In this document: positions 46,045-56,423 of the stretch, in pieces
Numbering within the stretch: position 1 is the stretch's first letter
Layout: every line of letters starts with the position of its first letter
NCBI GenBank assembly: GCA_044221135.1
Contig: JBGAPT010000001.1
Location: forward strand, 124,001 to 188,000
DNA length: 64,000 nt
Origin: UBA4722 sp044221135
Lineage (GTDB): Bacteria > Pseudomonadota > Gammaproteobacteria > DSM-16500
Reading direction: 5' to 3'
The notes under the pieces: model-generated
Database searches by the model: none
Seen by the model: only the letters and a program-made list of their open reading frames with translations
What the model was told of the DNA's origin: nothing
Translations under genes and position numbers: made by a program

Positions 46045-47555
46045 AAAACCCTAGGAATACTAATTGAAAGTATATGGCTAATGGTGACATGTAATACATT
46101 TAAAACCGGCGCAGGATAAAGCCCAATAAAAAATACACCTATCGCCAATAAAATATAATTAGTCGTCTCTAACCAATTAATATCTCGCATGGTTGCAACT
46201 TCCTCGCTCACAATGGACCCAAAGAAAACGCGCTTGTACATCCATAACGTATAAGCTGATGCTAAAATCAAAGTTAAAGCAGCAACCAAAGCGACCCAAA
46301 AACGCGCTTGAAAAGCACTCATGATCACCATGAATTCACCGACAAAACCTGCTGTACCGGGCAGCCCTACATTGGACATCGCAAACAACATAAAAAATGC
46401 AGCAAAAACAGGCATACGCGTTGCAACACCGCTGTAATCTTTAATCATACGGCTATGGCTCATCAGGCGATCCGCTAAAATACCGACTCCAAGAAACATG
46501 GCGCCCGAGCCAAACGCATGTGAAATCATTTGAATCACAGCCCCCTCAAGACTCATGTAAGCATCTTGCTGTGTTGCCATATGCTGAATAATGTCATACA
46601 CCATAAAACAACCTAAGGTTGCAAAACCCATGTGTGCAATAGAAGAATAAGCAATTAATTTTTTCATGTCTGTTTGCACAATAGCAACCAAACCAATATA
46701 GATGATTGCAACCAAGGACAAAATAATCATAATCCACGCCAGGTAGGCACACGCTTCTGGCACAATAGGCATACTGAACCGTAAAAATCCGTAAATACCC
46801 AATTTCAACATCAGCGCTGCCAACACAACAGAACCTCCTGCAGGTGCTTCAGTGTGCGCATCAGGTAACCAAGTGTGAACTGGCCACATGGGTACTTTCA
46901 CCGCAAATGCAAGAAAGAAAGCAAAAAATAATAATTTTTGCAAAGGCATGGATAAATGCAAGCCGTAAAAATGCTGAATATCAAATGACCCTGTCTGGTT
47001 ATATAAATATAACAAGGCAATCAACATTAAAATGGAACCTAAAAAAGTATATAAAAAAAACTTAACGGCAGCGTAGTTACGATTAGTACTACCCCACATA
47101 CCAATACTGAGATACATTGGAATCAATATACCTTCCCAGAAAACATAAAATAAAATAGCATCTGTTGCAGCAAAAACACCAATCATCATGCCTTGCATGA
47201 CGAGAAAAGCAGCCATGTATTGCGCAACCCGCACTTTAATCGCCTGGCAACCCGCTAAAATAACCAATAAACCCGTAAAGTTAGTCAGAATAATCATGGC
47301 CAGCGAAATACCATCAATACCCAGTGCATAATGAATTTTATACGCACTAATCCACAAACGATTTTCCTGAAATTGCATAGCGAAACTGGATGGATCAAAA
47401 CCTAAATACAGTGGAATACATAATAATAAATTAATCACAGCGACACTCGCTGCAATAAAACGGGCTGCTCGATCTCCATTCGTCAGCAATACCGCAATAG
47501 CACCTACAACAGGCAGCCAAATTAATACACTTAAAATAATATGTTCAAACCACAT
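46041..47555 (-). CDS. nuoM: NADH-quinone oxidoreductase subunit M
   Basis: Second antiporter-like proton-pumping subunit. ATG at 47555 (MWFEHIILSVLIWLPVVG) is preferred because AGGA is eight bases upstream; 504 residues. Motifs KVPMWPVHTWLPDAHTEAP and KKLIAYSSIAHMGFATLG are diagnostic. Starts two bases after the nuoL stop and overlaps nuoN. Confidence 0.96.
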   Translation of the reverse strand: MWFEHIILSVLIWLPVVGAIAVLLTNGDRAARFIAASVAVINLLLCIPLYLGFDPSSFAMQFQENRLWISAYKIHYALGIDGISLAMIILTNFTGLLVILAGCQAIKVRVAQYMAAFLVMQGMMIGVFAATDAILFYVFWEGILIPMYLSIGMWGSTNRNYAAVKFFLYTFLGSILMLIALLYLYNQTGSFDIQHFYGLHLSMPLQKLLFFAFFLAFAVKVPMWPVHTWLPDAHTEAPAGGSVVLAALMLKLGIYGFLRFSMPIVPEACAYLAWIMIILSLVAIIYIGLVAIVQTDMKKLIAYSSIAHMGFATLGCFMVYDIIQHMATQQDAYMSLEGAVIQMISHAFGSGAMFLGVGILADRLMSHSRMIKDYSGVATRMPVFAAFFMLFAMSNVGLPGTAGFVGEFMVIMSAFQARFWVALVAALTLILASAYTLWMYKRVFFGSIVSEEVATMRDINWLETTNYILLAIGVFFIGLYPAPVLNVLHVTISHILSISIPRVL

Positions 47556-47557
47556 AC

Positions 47558-49519
47558 TCAAAATCCTAACACAAACCAACCCAAAAAAATGGCCAAGCCT
47601 AACAGCATAGCTAATGCATAATGATAAAGATAACCTGTTTGTATCCGTCTTCCCATGCGCGCAAATACACGTATCAGTTTGCCTGAACCATTCACAAATA
47701 CACCGTCAATCATGATCAAATCACTGACCTTATAGAAAAATTCACCCAAACGACGGCTGCCTTGCACCCATACAATTTGATTGAAATCATCAAATCCATA
47801 TTTAGCAATCAAAATGTGATAAAGCCATGACAATCTCTTTTTCAAAATTTCAGCCCACTCAGGACGCGCCAAATTAAATAACCACGCGGTCAATATACCT
47901 GAAAGCGTTAACCAAAAAGTTAAGGTGTGAGATGCGTGAAGTGCCATCACTTGAGCACCTTGATAATCATGAGCCAGCACTGTTAAGACATCATGCTGTG
48001 GTAAAACAAAAATACTAGTGCCTAACATCCGCGGTGTAGCATAGAGCATTGGCCCAATAAGCATCCCCCCTGCAATCATGCTGGGGATTGCCAGAGCAAT
48101 CAAGGGTACTAAGACCACCCAGGGTGATTCATAAACAGTGGATTCATACTGTTTCTTGCCATGAAAAGTTAAAAACAGTGCGCGGAAAATATAAAGTGGT
48201 GTGACAAAAGCACCTGCCAACACACATAAATAAGCATAGTGCGCACCCGGTGTTGTAGACAAATGCACTGCTTCAATAATGGTATCTTTTGAATAAAAAC
48301 CCGCAAACGGTGGAATCGCAGCAAGCGCTAACGCACCAATGCCAAAAGTAAGATACGTAATAGGCATATACGGTGCAAGCCCGCCCATCTTTCGCATGTC
48401 TTGTTCATGATGCAGCGCAATAATAACGGAACCTGCCGCCAAAAAGAGTAACGCTTTAAAAAAAGCATGCGTCATTAAATGAAAAATAGCGACATCGTAA
48501 GCAGATGCCCCCAGTGCTACAGCCATATAACCCAATTGTGAAATAGTAGAATAAGCAATCACGCGTTTAATATCTTGTTGAACAACGGCTAAAAACCCCA
48601 TGAATAAACAAGTCGTCGCACCGAGCACTAAAATTAAACTCAGTGCTGCAGGTGAATATTCAAATAAAGGTGACATACGTGCCACCATATAAATACCTGC
48701 TGTGACCATCGTGGCTGCGTGAATCAATGCTGAAATGGGGGTAGGGCCTTCCATTGACTCCGGCAACCAAACATGTAACGGCACTTGCGCTGACTTAGCC
48801 ATCGCACCAATAAAAAGTAATACGCAAATTACTGTAATCACTGATACATGCACGCCCGGCAACAACTGCATCGTTTGACCCAGCACATTCGTGACATGGC
48901 TAAATACAGTATGGTAATCCAGGCTATTAAAATAAGTGAGTACTGCAGCAATCGCCAAAATAAATCCTACATCGCCTACACGATTCGCTATAAATGCTTT
49001 TAAACTACCCTCTACAGCCGATTCACGTTTAAACCAAAAACCAATCAACAAATAAGAAACCAGCCCTACTCCTTCCCAACCAAAAAATAATAATAGAAAA
49101 TTATTTGCCAAAACTAATATCAACATGGAAAAAGTAAATAAAGAAACATAACTAAAAAAGCGTTCATAGCCTGGATCATCTGCCATATAACCCACGGTAT
49201 AAATATGCACCATGAATGAAATAAAGCTAACGATAAATAACATCGTTGCGCTCAAGTGATCGAGTAAAATAGCCACATTAAATTTAAAGATACCCGTTGT
49301 CACCCAATTATAAATAACACCTTCCACGGGTGGATGCCCGAGCAATACAATGACTGCAAACAAATAGCAGGATAACAGAAAAGAACTGCCGGCAAACGCA
49401 ATTGTAATGCAGTGCGTTGCACTGCGCCCTATTTGCTTACCCAATAAACCTGCGATAATCGCGCCCGCTAAAGGCAGCAAAGCAACAATCATCGCGATGG
49501 ATAATAAATTTATGCTCAC
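47558..49519 (-). CDS. nuoL: NADH-quinone oxidoreductase subunit L
   Basis: Largest antiporter-like subunit, with the lateral helix at its C-terminus that braces the membrane arm. 653 residues. Motifs FFGWEGVGLVSYLLIGFW, KSAQVPLHVWLPESMEGPTP and KRVIAYSTISQLGYM are present. Five bases after nuoK. Confidence 0.96.
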   Translation of the reverse strand: MSINLLSIAMIVALLPLAGAIIAGLLGKQIGRSATHCITIAFAGSSFLLSCYLFAVIVLLGHPPVEGVIYNWVTTGIFKFNVAILLDHLSATMLFIVSFISFMVHIYTVGYMADDPGYERFFSYVSLFTFSMLILVLANNFLLLFFGWEGVGLVSYLLIGFWFKRESAVEGSLKAFIANRVGDVGFILAIAAVLTYFNSLDYHTVFSHVTNVLGQTMQLLPGVHVSVITVICVLLFIGAMAKSAQVPLHVWLPESMEGPTPISALIHAATMVTAGIYMVARMSPLFEYSPAALSLILVLGATTCLFMGFLAVVQQDIKRVIAYSTISQLGYMAVALGASAYDVAIFHLMTHAFFKALLFLAAGSVIIALHHEQDMRKMGGLAPYMPITYLTFGIGALALAAIPPFAGFYSKDTIIEAVHLSTTPGAHYAYLCVLAGAFVTPLYIFRALFLTFHGKKQYESTVYESPWVVLVPLIALAIPSMIAGGMLIGPMLYATPRMLGTSIFVLPQHDVLTVLAHDYQGAQVMALHASHTLTFWLTLSGILTAWLFNLARPEWAEILKKRLSWLYHILIAKYGFDDFNQIVWVQGSRRLGEFFYKVSDLIMIDGVFVNGSGKLIRVFARMGRRIQTGYLYHYALAMLLGLAIFLGWFVLGF

Positions 49520-49524
49520 GCGTA

Positions 49525-49830
49525 TTACCCCTTTAATATATCAAGCTTATCGACTTCGATAGTGCCTGATTTACGAAACAATACCATCATAATAGCTAAA
49601 CCAATAGCCGCTTCTGCTGCAGCCACTGTTAAAATAAAAAAGACAAATAGTTGGCCCACGTTATTACTCAGAAAATAACTAAATGCAATAAAGTTAGTAT
49701 TCACTGCCAACAACATCAATTCAATTGACATTAACAACACGATAATATTTTTGCGATTGATAATAATGCCAGCAATCCCTATACCAAATAAAATAGCAGC
49801 TACGATAAGAAAATTTGAAAGTGATATCAT
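49525..49830 (-). CDS. nuoK: NADH-quinone oxidoreductase subunit K
   Basis: 101 residues, three membrane helices. The conserved membrane glutamates are in LMSIELMLLAVN and VAAAEAAIGLAI. Overlaps nuoJ by four bases (ATGA). Confidence 0.96.
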   Translation of the reverse strand: MISLSNFLIVAAILFGIGIAGIIINRKNIIVLLMSIELMLLAVNTNFIAFSYFLSNNVGQLFVFFILTVAAAEAAIGLAIMMVLFRKSGTIEVDKLDILKG

Positions 49831-50468
49831 GACTCCCCTGCTCCTGGTAATGTATCAGATAAGTTAATTTTCTTTACCGATGGCATGGATATTAATTTCA
49901 GACGATCTGCACGTTTGACTGCAATCTGCTGACTGATATTTTGAGCTTTACGTCTGTACGGTTTACGATGAGTCAAACTGATGGCAGCCACAATCGCTGT
50001 TAATAATAAAACAGCGGCAATTTCAAAAGGGTATGCATACTGAGTATAGAGAACCATACCAAGGTCTGCTAAATTATTATAACCTACTGCCTCGACTGCG
50101 GGCGCTGGCATTCGAATTAAGCCAAACTGCTTAGGTCCTACAACAACGATCACCAAACCCACAATCATCAATGCCAATAAAACCGCAAAAGGTAAGTAAC
50201 GTACAAATCCTTCACGCATACTGACAACATTCACACGCAGCATCATGACAACAAATAAAAATAATGTCATGACTGCGCCAACATAAACTAACACTAAAAT
50301 CAAAGCTAAAAATTCAGCATGCAATAATAACCAAATGCCCGCCGTGGCAAAAAAAGTCAGCACAAGAGACAATGCGCCGTGGACAGGATTACTCGAGGCA
50401 ACAACCAGCATCGCTGAAAAAATAGCGATTGCTGAGAATAAGTAAAATATTATTTGTAATGCTGTCAT
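49827..50468 (-). CDS. nuoJ: NADH-quinone oxidoreductase subunit J
   Basis: 213 residues, five membrane helices, with VLVYVGAVMTLFLFVVMML containing the pi-bulge region of this subunit. A basic C-terminal tail (HRKPYRRKAQNIS) follows. It follows nuoI after a 97-base gap that carries an inverted repeat. Confidence 0.95.
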   Translation of the reverse strand: MTALQIIFYLFSAIAIFSAMLVVASSNPVHGALSLVLTFFATAGIWLLLHAEFLALILVLVYVGAVMTLFLFVVMMLRVNVVSMREGFVRYLPFAVLLALMIVGLVIVVVGPKQFGLIRMPAPAVEAVGYNNLADLGMVLYTQYAYPFEIAAVLLLTAIVAAISLTHRKPYRRKAQNISQQIAVKRADRLKLISMPSVKKINLSDTLPGAGES

Positions 50469-50518
50469 ATGTAACTGTAACCTTTTTATGTAGCTGTAAT
50501 TTTTTTATAGTGATTCAA

Positions 50519-50557
50519 ATGTGCGTCATCTCCATTTTCATCTTTGGGGATGACACA
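50519..50557. repeat. Inverted repeat in nuoI-nuoJ gap
   Basis: ATGTG-CGTCATCTCC pairs with GGGGATGAC-ACAT around a short loop. It looks like a decayed member of the GTCATCCCCGCG family. It is one of few interruptions in an otherwise overlapping operon. Confidence 0.6.
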
Positions 50558-50565
50558 TGAACTCT

Positions 50566-51066
50566 CTACCTATATTTTTCATCTTCCGCCCTATCCGCCG
50601 CAATCTGACCTTCATATTTACCACCTATCGCCAGCAATGTTTCTTTAGTCAAAATATTCTCTCCGCGATGTTCAAAGTGATAATCATGATTACGCGTCAA
50701 CACAATTGCATCCACCGGACATGCTTCTTCACACAATCCACAATAAACACACTTAAATAAATCAATATCATACAAAGTGGTACGCCTAGACCCATCCTCT
50801 CTAGGTTCAGCTTCAATCGTAATTGCTAACGCAGGACAAACCGCTTCACATAATTTACAAGCAATACAACGCTCTTCTCCATTAGAATAACGACGCAATG
50901 CATGAATACCGCGAAAACGCGGTGACATAGGCGTTTTTTCTTCAGGATATTGCACTGTCACTTTGCGTTTAAAGAAATAACGGCCCGTCAGACCCAGCCC
51001 ACCCAGCAAGTCCCAAAGTGCAAAATTTTTAATGTACTGAAGCAATCGCCGCATTCTATACCTCAA
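50566..51066 (-). CDS. nuoI: NADH-quinone oxidoreductase subunit I
   Basis: Carries two [4Fe-4S] clusters (N6a, N6b) that pass electrons toward NuoB. 166 residues. The two ligand sets are CIACKLCEAVCP and CVYCGLCEEACP. Overlaps nuoH by four bases. Confidence 0.97.
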   Translation of the reverse strand: MRYRMRRLLQYIKNFALWDLLGGLGLTGRYFFKRKVTVQYPEEKTPMSPRFRGIHALRRYSNGEERCIACKLCEAVCPALAITIEAEPREDGSRRTTLYDIDLFKCVYCGLCEEACPVDAIVLTRNHDYHFEHRGENILTKETLLAIGGKYEGQIAADRAEDEKYR

Positions 51067-52085
51067 GCAAACCAGGGACCGATATTAAAATGTACTGCCA
51101 AGGCAGTTACACCAATCCATACAATAGTCACTGGCAATAATATTTTCCAGCCTAAACGCATAATCTGATCATATCGGTAACGTGGAAAAGTGGCTCTAAA
51201 CCATAAATAACAAAATAAAAAAACACTTAATTTTACCAACAGCCACCCAAATCCCGGCACAAAAGCAAACCACTGTTCAAGATACGGTATTCCTTCAAAA
51301 GGGGAGAGCCACCCCCCTAAAAACATCACGGCAAGTAACGCTGAAATCAATACCATATTGGCATATTCTGCCAAGAAAAATAAAGCAAACACAGCGCCAG
51401 AATACTCTACATGAAACCCTGCCACCAACTCTGATTCACCTTCTGACACATCAAAAGGAGCGCGATTCGTCTCTGCAATACCTGATATCCAATACACTAT
51501 GAAAAGTGGAAATAATGGCAACCAATACCAATGCAAAAATCCTCCAGCTTGCGCTTTGACAATGGTTTGAAAATTCAAAGAACCCGCCGCCATCATAACA
51601 CCTACCAAAGCAAATCCCATCGCAATTTCATAAGAAATAGATTGCGCTGCAGCACGTAACGCACCAAACAGGGCATATTTAGAATTAGATGCCCAGCCAG
51701 CAATTAAAATACCATAGACACCTAAAGAAGAGAGCGCAAGAACAAATAACACCCCTGCATTAATATTGGCTAATACGGCTGTTTTATTGAATGGAACCAC
51801 AGCCCAGGCCGCCAACGCTGTACCTAAACTAATAATAGGCGCAATAACAAATAAATAACGGTTAGAAGCCTGAGGAAAAATAATTTCTTTATTTAATAAT
51901 TTAATCACATCTGCGATAGGTTGCAATAAACCCAATGGCCCGATCCGATTGGGACCAATGCGTGATTGCATGTAGCTTATCACTTTACGCTCAAGAAAAG
52001 TGATATAAGCCACCGACAGCAATAGCACGAGGATGATCGCAATGATCTTCACGACAATCCCACCGACTAGTAATAATCCTTGCAT
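51063..52085 (-). CDS. nuoH: NADH-quinone oxidoreductase subunit H
   Basis: Membrane subunit that forms much of the quinone-binding channel. 340 residues, about eight helices. Signatures MQSRIGPNRIGPLGLLQP and AETNRAPFDVSEGESELVAGFH are intact. Separated from nuoG by a 206-base gap with an inverted repeat. Confidence 0.97.
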   Translation of the reverse strand: MQGLLLVGGIVVKIIAIILVLLLSVAYITFLERKVISYMQSRIGPNRIGPLGLLQPIADVIKLLNKEIIFPQASNRYLFVIAPIISLGTALAAWAVVPFNKTAVLANINAGVLFVLALSSLGVYGILIAGWASNSKYALFGALRAAAQSISYEIAMGFALVGVMMAAGSLNFQTIVKAQAGGFLHWYWLPLFPLFIVYWISGIAETNRAPFDVSEGESELVAGFHVEYSGAVFALFFLAEYANMVLISALLAVMFLGGWLSPFEGIPYLEQWFAFVPGFGWLLVKLSVFLFCYLWFRATFPRYRYDQIMRLGWKILLPVTIVWIGVTALAVHFNIGPWFA

Positions 52086-52190
52086 ATTTCAGGGCCTATT
52101 TTAATTAATACATTCACAACATAATTTATAACGACATAGCTTCAGATAATTCTCTTAGTTTCTCTCCCATGGCGTCATTCCTGCTTCCAA

Positions 52191-52289
52191 CGTGTCATTC
52201 CCGCGAAAGCGGGAACCCATTCCAACTTATCTCAAAAATAGCGATTGATATTATTCATAATGGGTTCCCGCTTTCGCGGGAATGACATG
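52191..52289. repeat. 29-base perfect inverted repeat in nuoG-nuoH gap
   Basis: TGTCATTCCCGCGAAAGCGG at 52193 and onward to 52221 is the perfect reverse complement of 52259-52287; each arm is also self-palindromic. It belongs to the same family as 821-955. It lies inside the nuo operon, so it will be transcribed and may act on mRNA stability or partial termination. Confidence 0.88.
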
Positions 52290-52291
52290 TT

Positions 52292-54640
52292 TTACCTCAT
52301 TATTTCAATCGAGCCAAATAACTCACTCAAGTCTTTCGTCGCCATGATTCCACCTGCAATAAATACAGCCCGCAATGGCACACGCTCATCAATAACAACC
52401 GGTAAATATATCTCACATTCATTTTGCTTCACTTTCACCACTTGCGACAATTTCAATCCCAACTCCCCCGCTGTCTGCGGATGCATACGCACCGCAGCAA
52501 GCTCACCTTCAATAATAGCCTGGGTCGCTTGCAATGCCGCAGCGCGACGCACCAAGCCGTCACCTGCATAAATGGGTATCTCTCCTATTCGCGACAACAG
52601 ATTCCCACTTTTTTTAATCAATGAACCTTTACTCTCTTTTGCCACCACAGGATTGTGCTTCAATAACAATTTTAATTCCTGCAACACCTCATCTGCCGAT
52701 TCATAATCAAATCCCTGCAAATGAAACAAATTACCCAATACACGCAATACTTTCCATGCAGGACGAGATTCTTCATAGGCATTCGCCACCCCACGAAAAC
52801 TTTGCCATTGCCCCGTCACATTCACAAACGTCCCTGCTGTTTCTGTAAAAGGCGTCACAGGTAAAATGACATGCGCATAACGCTCTAAAGCTGGGTTTTT
52901 AAAGACAGACAAAGAAATAACAAACTTGGCTGCAGCCAATGCCTGCGTCATGGCCACTGCATTAGCACAATCCAGTTCAGGCTCTACATTCAATAATAAA
53001 TAACCCTGGCGTGCTTGTTGTAACATGGCTGCAGCATCCAGCCCGACTTGCTGCAAACTGTCGCCGCCCGGTGCACGATGTGGTATAGCACCTGCAAGCC
53101 ATGCACCTGCCGCATTGCAGCCTTCTGTTAACAAACCCAATACACACCCAGTCACTTTGGCAATCTTATATATCAACCAACGAATCAACGCTGCCTGAGG
53201 ATGATTTAACGCAAGCGCACCTACTAAAATCGCTGTTTTTTCACCCGCACGTAATCGCTCTGCAATGAAACGATCTTGTTCTATCACTGACACATCAGCC
53301 AATTCCATCAATTCTGGTAAAAGCGCTTTAGCAATACCTGCCAGCGCAAAAACAAAATCATGTGGCGCTACAATTTTTTTGCCTGTTATTTTAAAGTTAA
53401 AATGATAATCCATCATATTAACCGCAAAAACATCCGCACCCTTTAAAGTGGCTTTCCGTAGACGCAATGCAGCAAGCGGTTGCTCTTTTTGCAAATTGGA
53501 ACCCACCAAAAGCAAAGTAGAATAATTTTCTAAATCTGCAATAGAACCCTCTAACTTTGGAAACAAAGAAAAACTATCCTGATCGCTAAAATCAATTTGA
53601 CGTAAACGATGATCAATATGCGGGCTACCCAATTGTCGCCCTATTTTTTGTAATAGAAAAAATTCTTCAGTCGTTGAGTTAGGTGAAGCCAATATCCCTA
53701 TTTGAGAAGCGCCTGCTTGACTAATCACTTCTTGCAATCCTTTTGCTGCAAAATCCAACGCCGTTTGCCAATCTGTTGTTTGCCACTGACCCTGCACACG
53801 AATGAGCGGCCGAGTCACACGATCCGCATGATAAAGCCCCAAATAACTATAACGCTCACGATCAGCAATCCATGTTTCATTCAATTCTTTATTTTCACGC
53901 GGCACAACACGCATCACTTTACCTGCACGCGTATGCACATGAATGTTCGCACCAAGACAATCATGCGGCGCAATAGAGGGAAATTGATTAAGCTCCCATG
54001 CCCGCGCAGTAAAACGAAATGGTTTTGACGTTAACGCACCCACTGGACAAAGATCAATAATATTGCCTGATACTTCCGATTGAATCGCATGCGTCACATA
54101 AGTGCCAATTTCCATGTGTTCGCCGCGCCCTGTTGCGCCCAGCACACGCAAGCCTGCGACTTCATCACCAAAACGCACACAACGCGTACACTGAATACAA
54201 CGCGTCATTTCAGTTTCAATCAAAGGACCTATATCTTGGTCCGCCACCGCCCGTTTACCATATGTAAAATAGGAATTCGCTGAACCATAGCCCATACTTA
54301 AATCTTGCAATTCACATTCACCGCCCTGATCACAGATAGGACAATCCAAAGGATGATTAATCAAAAGAAATTCCATCACTGCTTTTTGTGCAGCCAATGC
54401 TTTAGGTGAACGCGTCAATATTTTCATCCCTTGCATCACCGGTGTTGCACAAGCCGGTACGGCTTTAGGCGATTTTTCCATTTCAACCAAACACATGCGG
54501 CAATTAGCCGCGACAGACAGATGCTTATGATAACAAAAACGTGGAATATAGATCCCCGCCTCATCCGCTACTTGAATGACCATGCTATTGGGTTTTGCCT
54601 TTAAAGGTTTCCCATCAATTTCTATTTCGATATCGGACAA
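52292..54640 (-). CDS. nuoG: NADH-quinone oxidoreductase subunit G
   Basis: Fe-S subunit of the peripheral arm, 782 residues. An N-terminal [2Fe-2S] ferredoxin domain (FCYHKHLSVAANCRMC), a His/Cys-ligated cluster (HPLDCPICDQGGECELQD) and a [4Fe-4S] set (CIQCTRCVRF) are followed by a molybdopterin-oxidoreductase-like domain that is non-catalytic in this family. Start overlaps the end of nuoF by 19 bases. Confidence 0.96.
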   Translation of the reverse strand: MSDIEIEIDGKPLKAKPNSMVIQVADEAGIYIPRFCYHKHLSVAANCRMCLVEMEKSPKAVPACATPVMQGMKILTRSPKALAAQKAVMEFLLINHPLDCPICDQGGECELQDLSMGYGSANSYFTYGKRAVADQDIGPLIETEMTRCIQCTRCVRFGDEVAGLRVLGATGRGEHMEIGTYVTHAIQSEVSGNIIDLCPVGALTSKPFRFTARAWELNQFPSIAPHDCLGANIHVHTRAGKVMRVVPRENKELNETWIADRERYSYLGLYHADRVTRPLIRVQGQWQTTDWQTALDFAAKGLQEVISQAGASQIGILASPNSTTEEFFLLQKIGRQLGSPHIDHRLRQIDFSDQDSFSLFPKLEGSIADLENYSTLLLVGSNLQKEQPLAALRLRKATLKGADVFAVNMMDYHFNFKITGKKIVAPHDFVFALAGIAKALLPELMELADVSVIEQDRFIAERLRAGEKTAILVGALALNHPQAALIRWLIYKIAKVTGCVLGLLTEGCNAAGAWLAGAIPHRAPGGDSLQQVGLDAAAMLQQARQGYLLLNVEPELDCANAVAMTQALAAAKFVISLSVFKNPALERYAHVILPVTPFTETAGTFVNVTGQWQSFRGVANAYEESRPAWKVLRVLGNLFHLQGFDYESADEVLQELKLLLKHNPVVAKESKGSLIKKSGNLLSRIGEIPIYAGDGLVRRAAALQATQAIIEGELAAVRMHPQTAGELGLKLSQVVKVKQNECEIYLPVVIDERVPLRAVFIAGGIMATKDLSELFGSIEIMR

Positions 54641-55893
54641 CGCTTATGCTCCACATGATAAACAAATTCATCATAAAAATATTTTAGCATTCCACCTACA
54701 GGCCAAGCAGCCGCTTCACCAAAAGCACAAATCGTGCGTCCTTCAATATTTTTTGCAACACGGCGCAACGTTTCAATATCCTCCAGGGTGCCAGCACCCT
54801 TTTCAATACTATGCACTAAACGATATAACCAACCCGTTCCTTCACGACAAGGCGTGCATTGTCCGCACGATTCTTCCATATAAAACTTGGAAAGACGTTC
54901 TAACATGCGCACCATGCAAACTGTTTCATCCATCACAATCACAGCACCCGAACCTAAACCGGAGCCTGCTTTTTGTATTGAATCAAAATCCATGTCCAAC
55001 GTCATCATCACTTCAGCTGATAAAACTGGCATCGATGAACCACCTGGAATCACTGCTTTCAAACGATGTCCTTGCCGCACACCACCTGCCATCGCTAATA
55101 AATCTTTAAAAGGAGTACCTAACGGAATTTCATAATTACCTGGTTTATTCACATGGCCTGTTACACTAAATATTTTGCAACCGCCATTATTGGGCTTACC
55201 TAATTTTAAAAACCAGTCCGCACCTTTTTCTAAAATAACCGGCACAGAAGCAAATGTTTCAACATTATTAATCGTGGTAGGCTTCCCATATAACCCACGC
55301 CCTGCAGGAAAAGGCGGTTTAAAACGCGGCAACCCTTTTTTACCTTCCAATGATTCCATTAACGCTGTTTCTTCACCACAAATATAAGCACCCGCACCCA
55401 GGTGAGAATACAATTCAAAATCCACACCGGAATTCAAAATATTTTTACCTAGAAATCCCGCTTGACGTGCTTCTTCCAATGCCGCTTCAAATCGCTCGAA
55501 AGGTTCCCAAAATTCTCCACGTATATAATTGTAACCAACCGTAGCACCCATGGCATAACCACCTATGAGCATACCTTCAATCAGTTGATGCGGATTCAAA
55601 CGCAAAATATCACGGTCTTTACAAGTGCCTGGCTCACCTTCATCCGCATTACACAATACATATTTTTGCCCTGGCAAATCATGCTTGATAAAATTCCACT
55701 TTAAGCCCGTTGGAAATCCTGCGCCACCCCGACCACGCAAAGCAGCTAATTTAAGCGCTTCCACAATTTGAGAAGGCGGTGTTTTTTCTTTAAGAATTGT
55801 TTGCCATTGCACATAACCACCGGCACTTTGGTACGTCTTAAGCGTCCATGGCTGGTCTAAGTGCAATGTACGAAAACAAATTTCATTGGCCAC
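54622..55893 (-). CDS. nuoF: NADH-quinone oxidoreductase subunit F
   Basis: NADH- and FMN-binding subunit, entry point for electrons. 423 residues. The FMN/NADH-binding GRGGAGFPTGLKW, CNADEGEPGTCKDRD and the N3 cluster ligands CGQCTPCREGTGW are clear. Follows nuoE after 32 bases. Confidence 0.97.
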   Translation of the reverse strand: MANEICFRTLHLDQPWTLKTYQSAGGYVQWQTILKEKTPPSQIVEALKLAALRGRGGAGFPTGLKWNFIKHDLPGQKYVLCNADEGEPGTCKDRDILRLNPHQLIEGMLIGGYAMGATVGYNYIRGEFWEPFERFEAALEEARQAGFLGKNILNSGVDFELYSHLGAGAYICGEETALMESLEGKKGLPRFKPPFPAGRGLYGKPTTINNVETFASVPVILEKGADWFLKLGKPNNGGCKIFSVTGHVNKPGNYEIPLGTPFKDLLAMAGGVRQGHRLKAVIPGGSSMPVLSAEVMMTLDMDFDSIQKAGSGLGSGAVIVMDETVCMVRMLERLSKFYMEESCGQCTPCREGTGWLYRLVHSIEKGAGTLEDIETLRRVAKNIEGRTICAFGEAAAWPVGGMLKYFYDEFVYHVEHKRCPISK

Positions 55894-55925
55894 AAGTTAC
55901 TCCAACTGAAGTATAGGCGTTGTCA

Positions 55926-56423
55926 TTATTTCAATTCATCCAATAATGCATCCAGTTTTTCTAACGTAAGATTTTCATAATATTTTTTACCCACTTGTGC
56001 CACTGGCGCATTTGCACACGCCGCTAAACATTCCACTTCACGTAAAGTAAATTTACCATCCGCTGTTGTTTCATTTAAACCAATTCCTAAACGCATTTTT
56101 AAATGTTCCAACACTTTTTCGGAATCAGACAGCATGCAAGAAATATTCGTGCACACATTAATAACATGCTGACCAACCGGCGTTAAATTATACATCGTAT
56201 AAAATGAAGCGACTTCATACACAGCAATTCTAGACATACCCAGATAATCTGCCACCGCATCCATAATACTGTCAGTTAAGCTGCCACCATTCTCTTGCTG
56301 TGCTAAACGCAGTGCTTCCATCACAGCGGAACGTTTTTGCTCCGGCGGATAACGCATCATCCAACGATCTATCTCTGCACAAACCTGGGCAGACAAAACA
56401 GTGCTAGGGATCTTAGTCATCAA
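55926..56423 (-). CDS. nuoE: NADH-quinone oxidoreductase subunit E
   Basis: Thioredoxin-like [2Fe-2S] (N1a) subunit, 165 residues. Ligands are in NVCTNISCMLSDSE and ECLAACANAPV. Overlaps nuoD by four bases. Confidence 0.96.
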   Translation of the reverse strand: MMTKIPSTVLSAQVCAEIDRWMMRYPPEQKRSAVMEALRLAQQENGGSLTDSIMDAVADYLGMSRIAVYEVASFYTMYNLTPVGQHVINVCTNISCMLSDSEKVLEHLKMRLGIGLNETTADGKFTLREVECLAACANAPVAQVGKKYYENLTLEKLDALLDELK

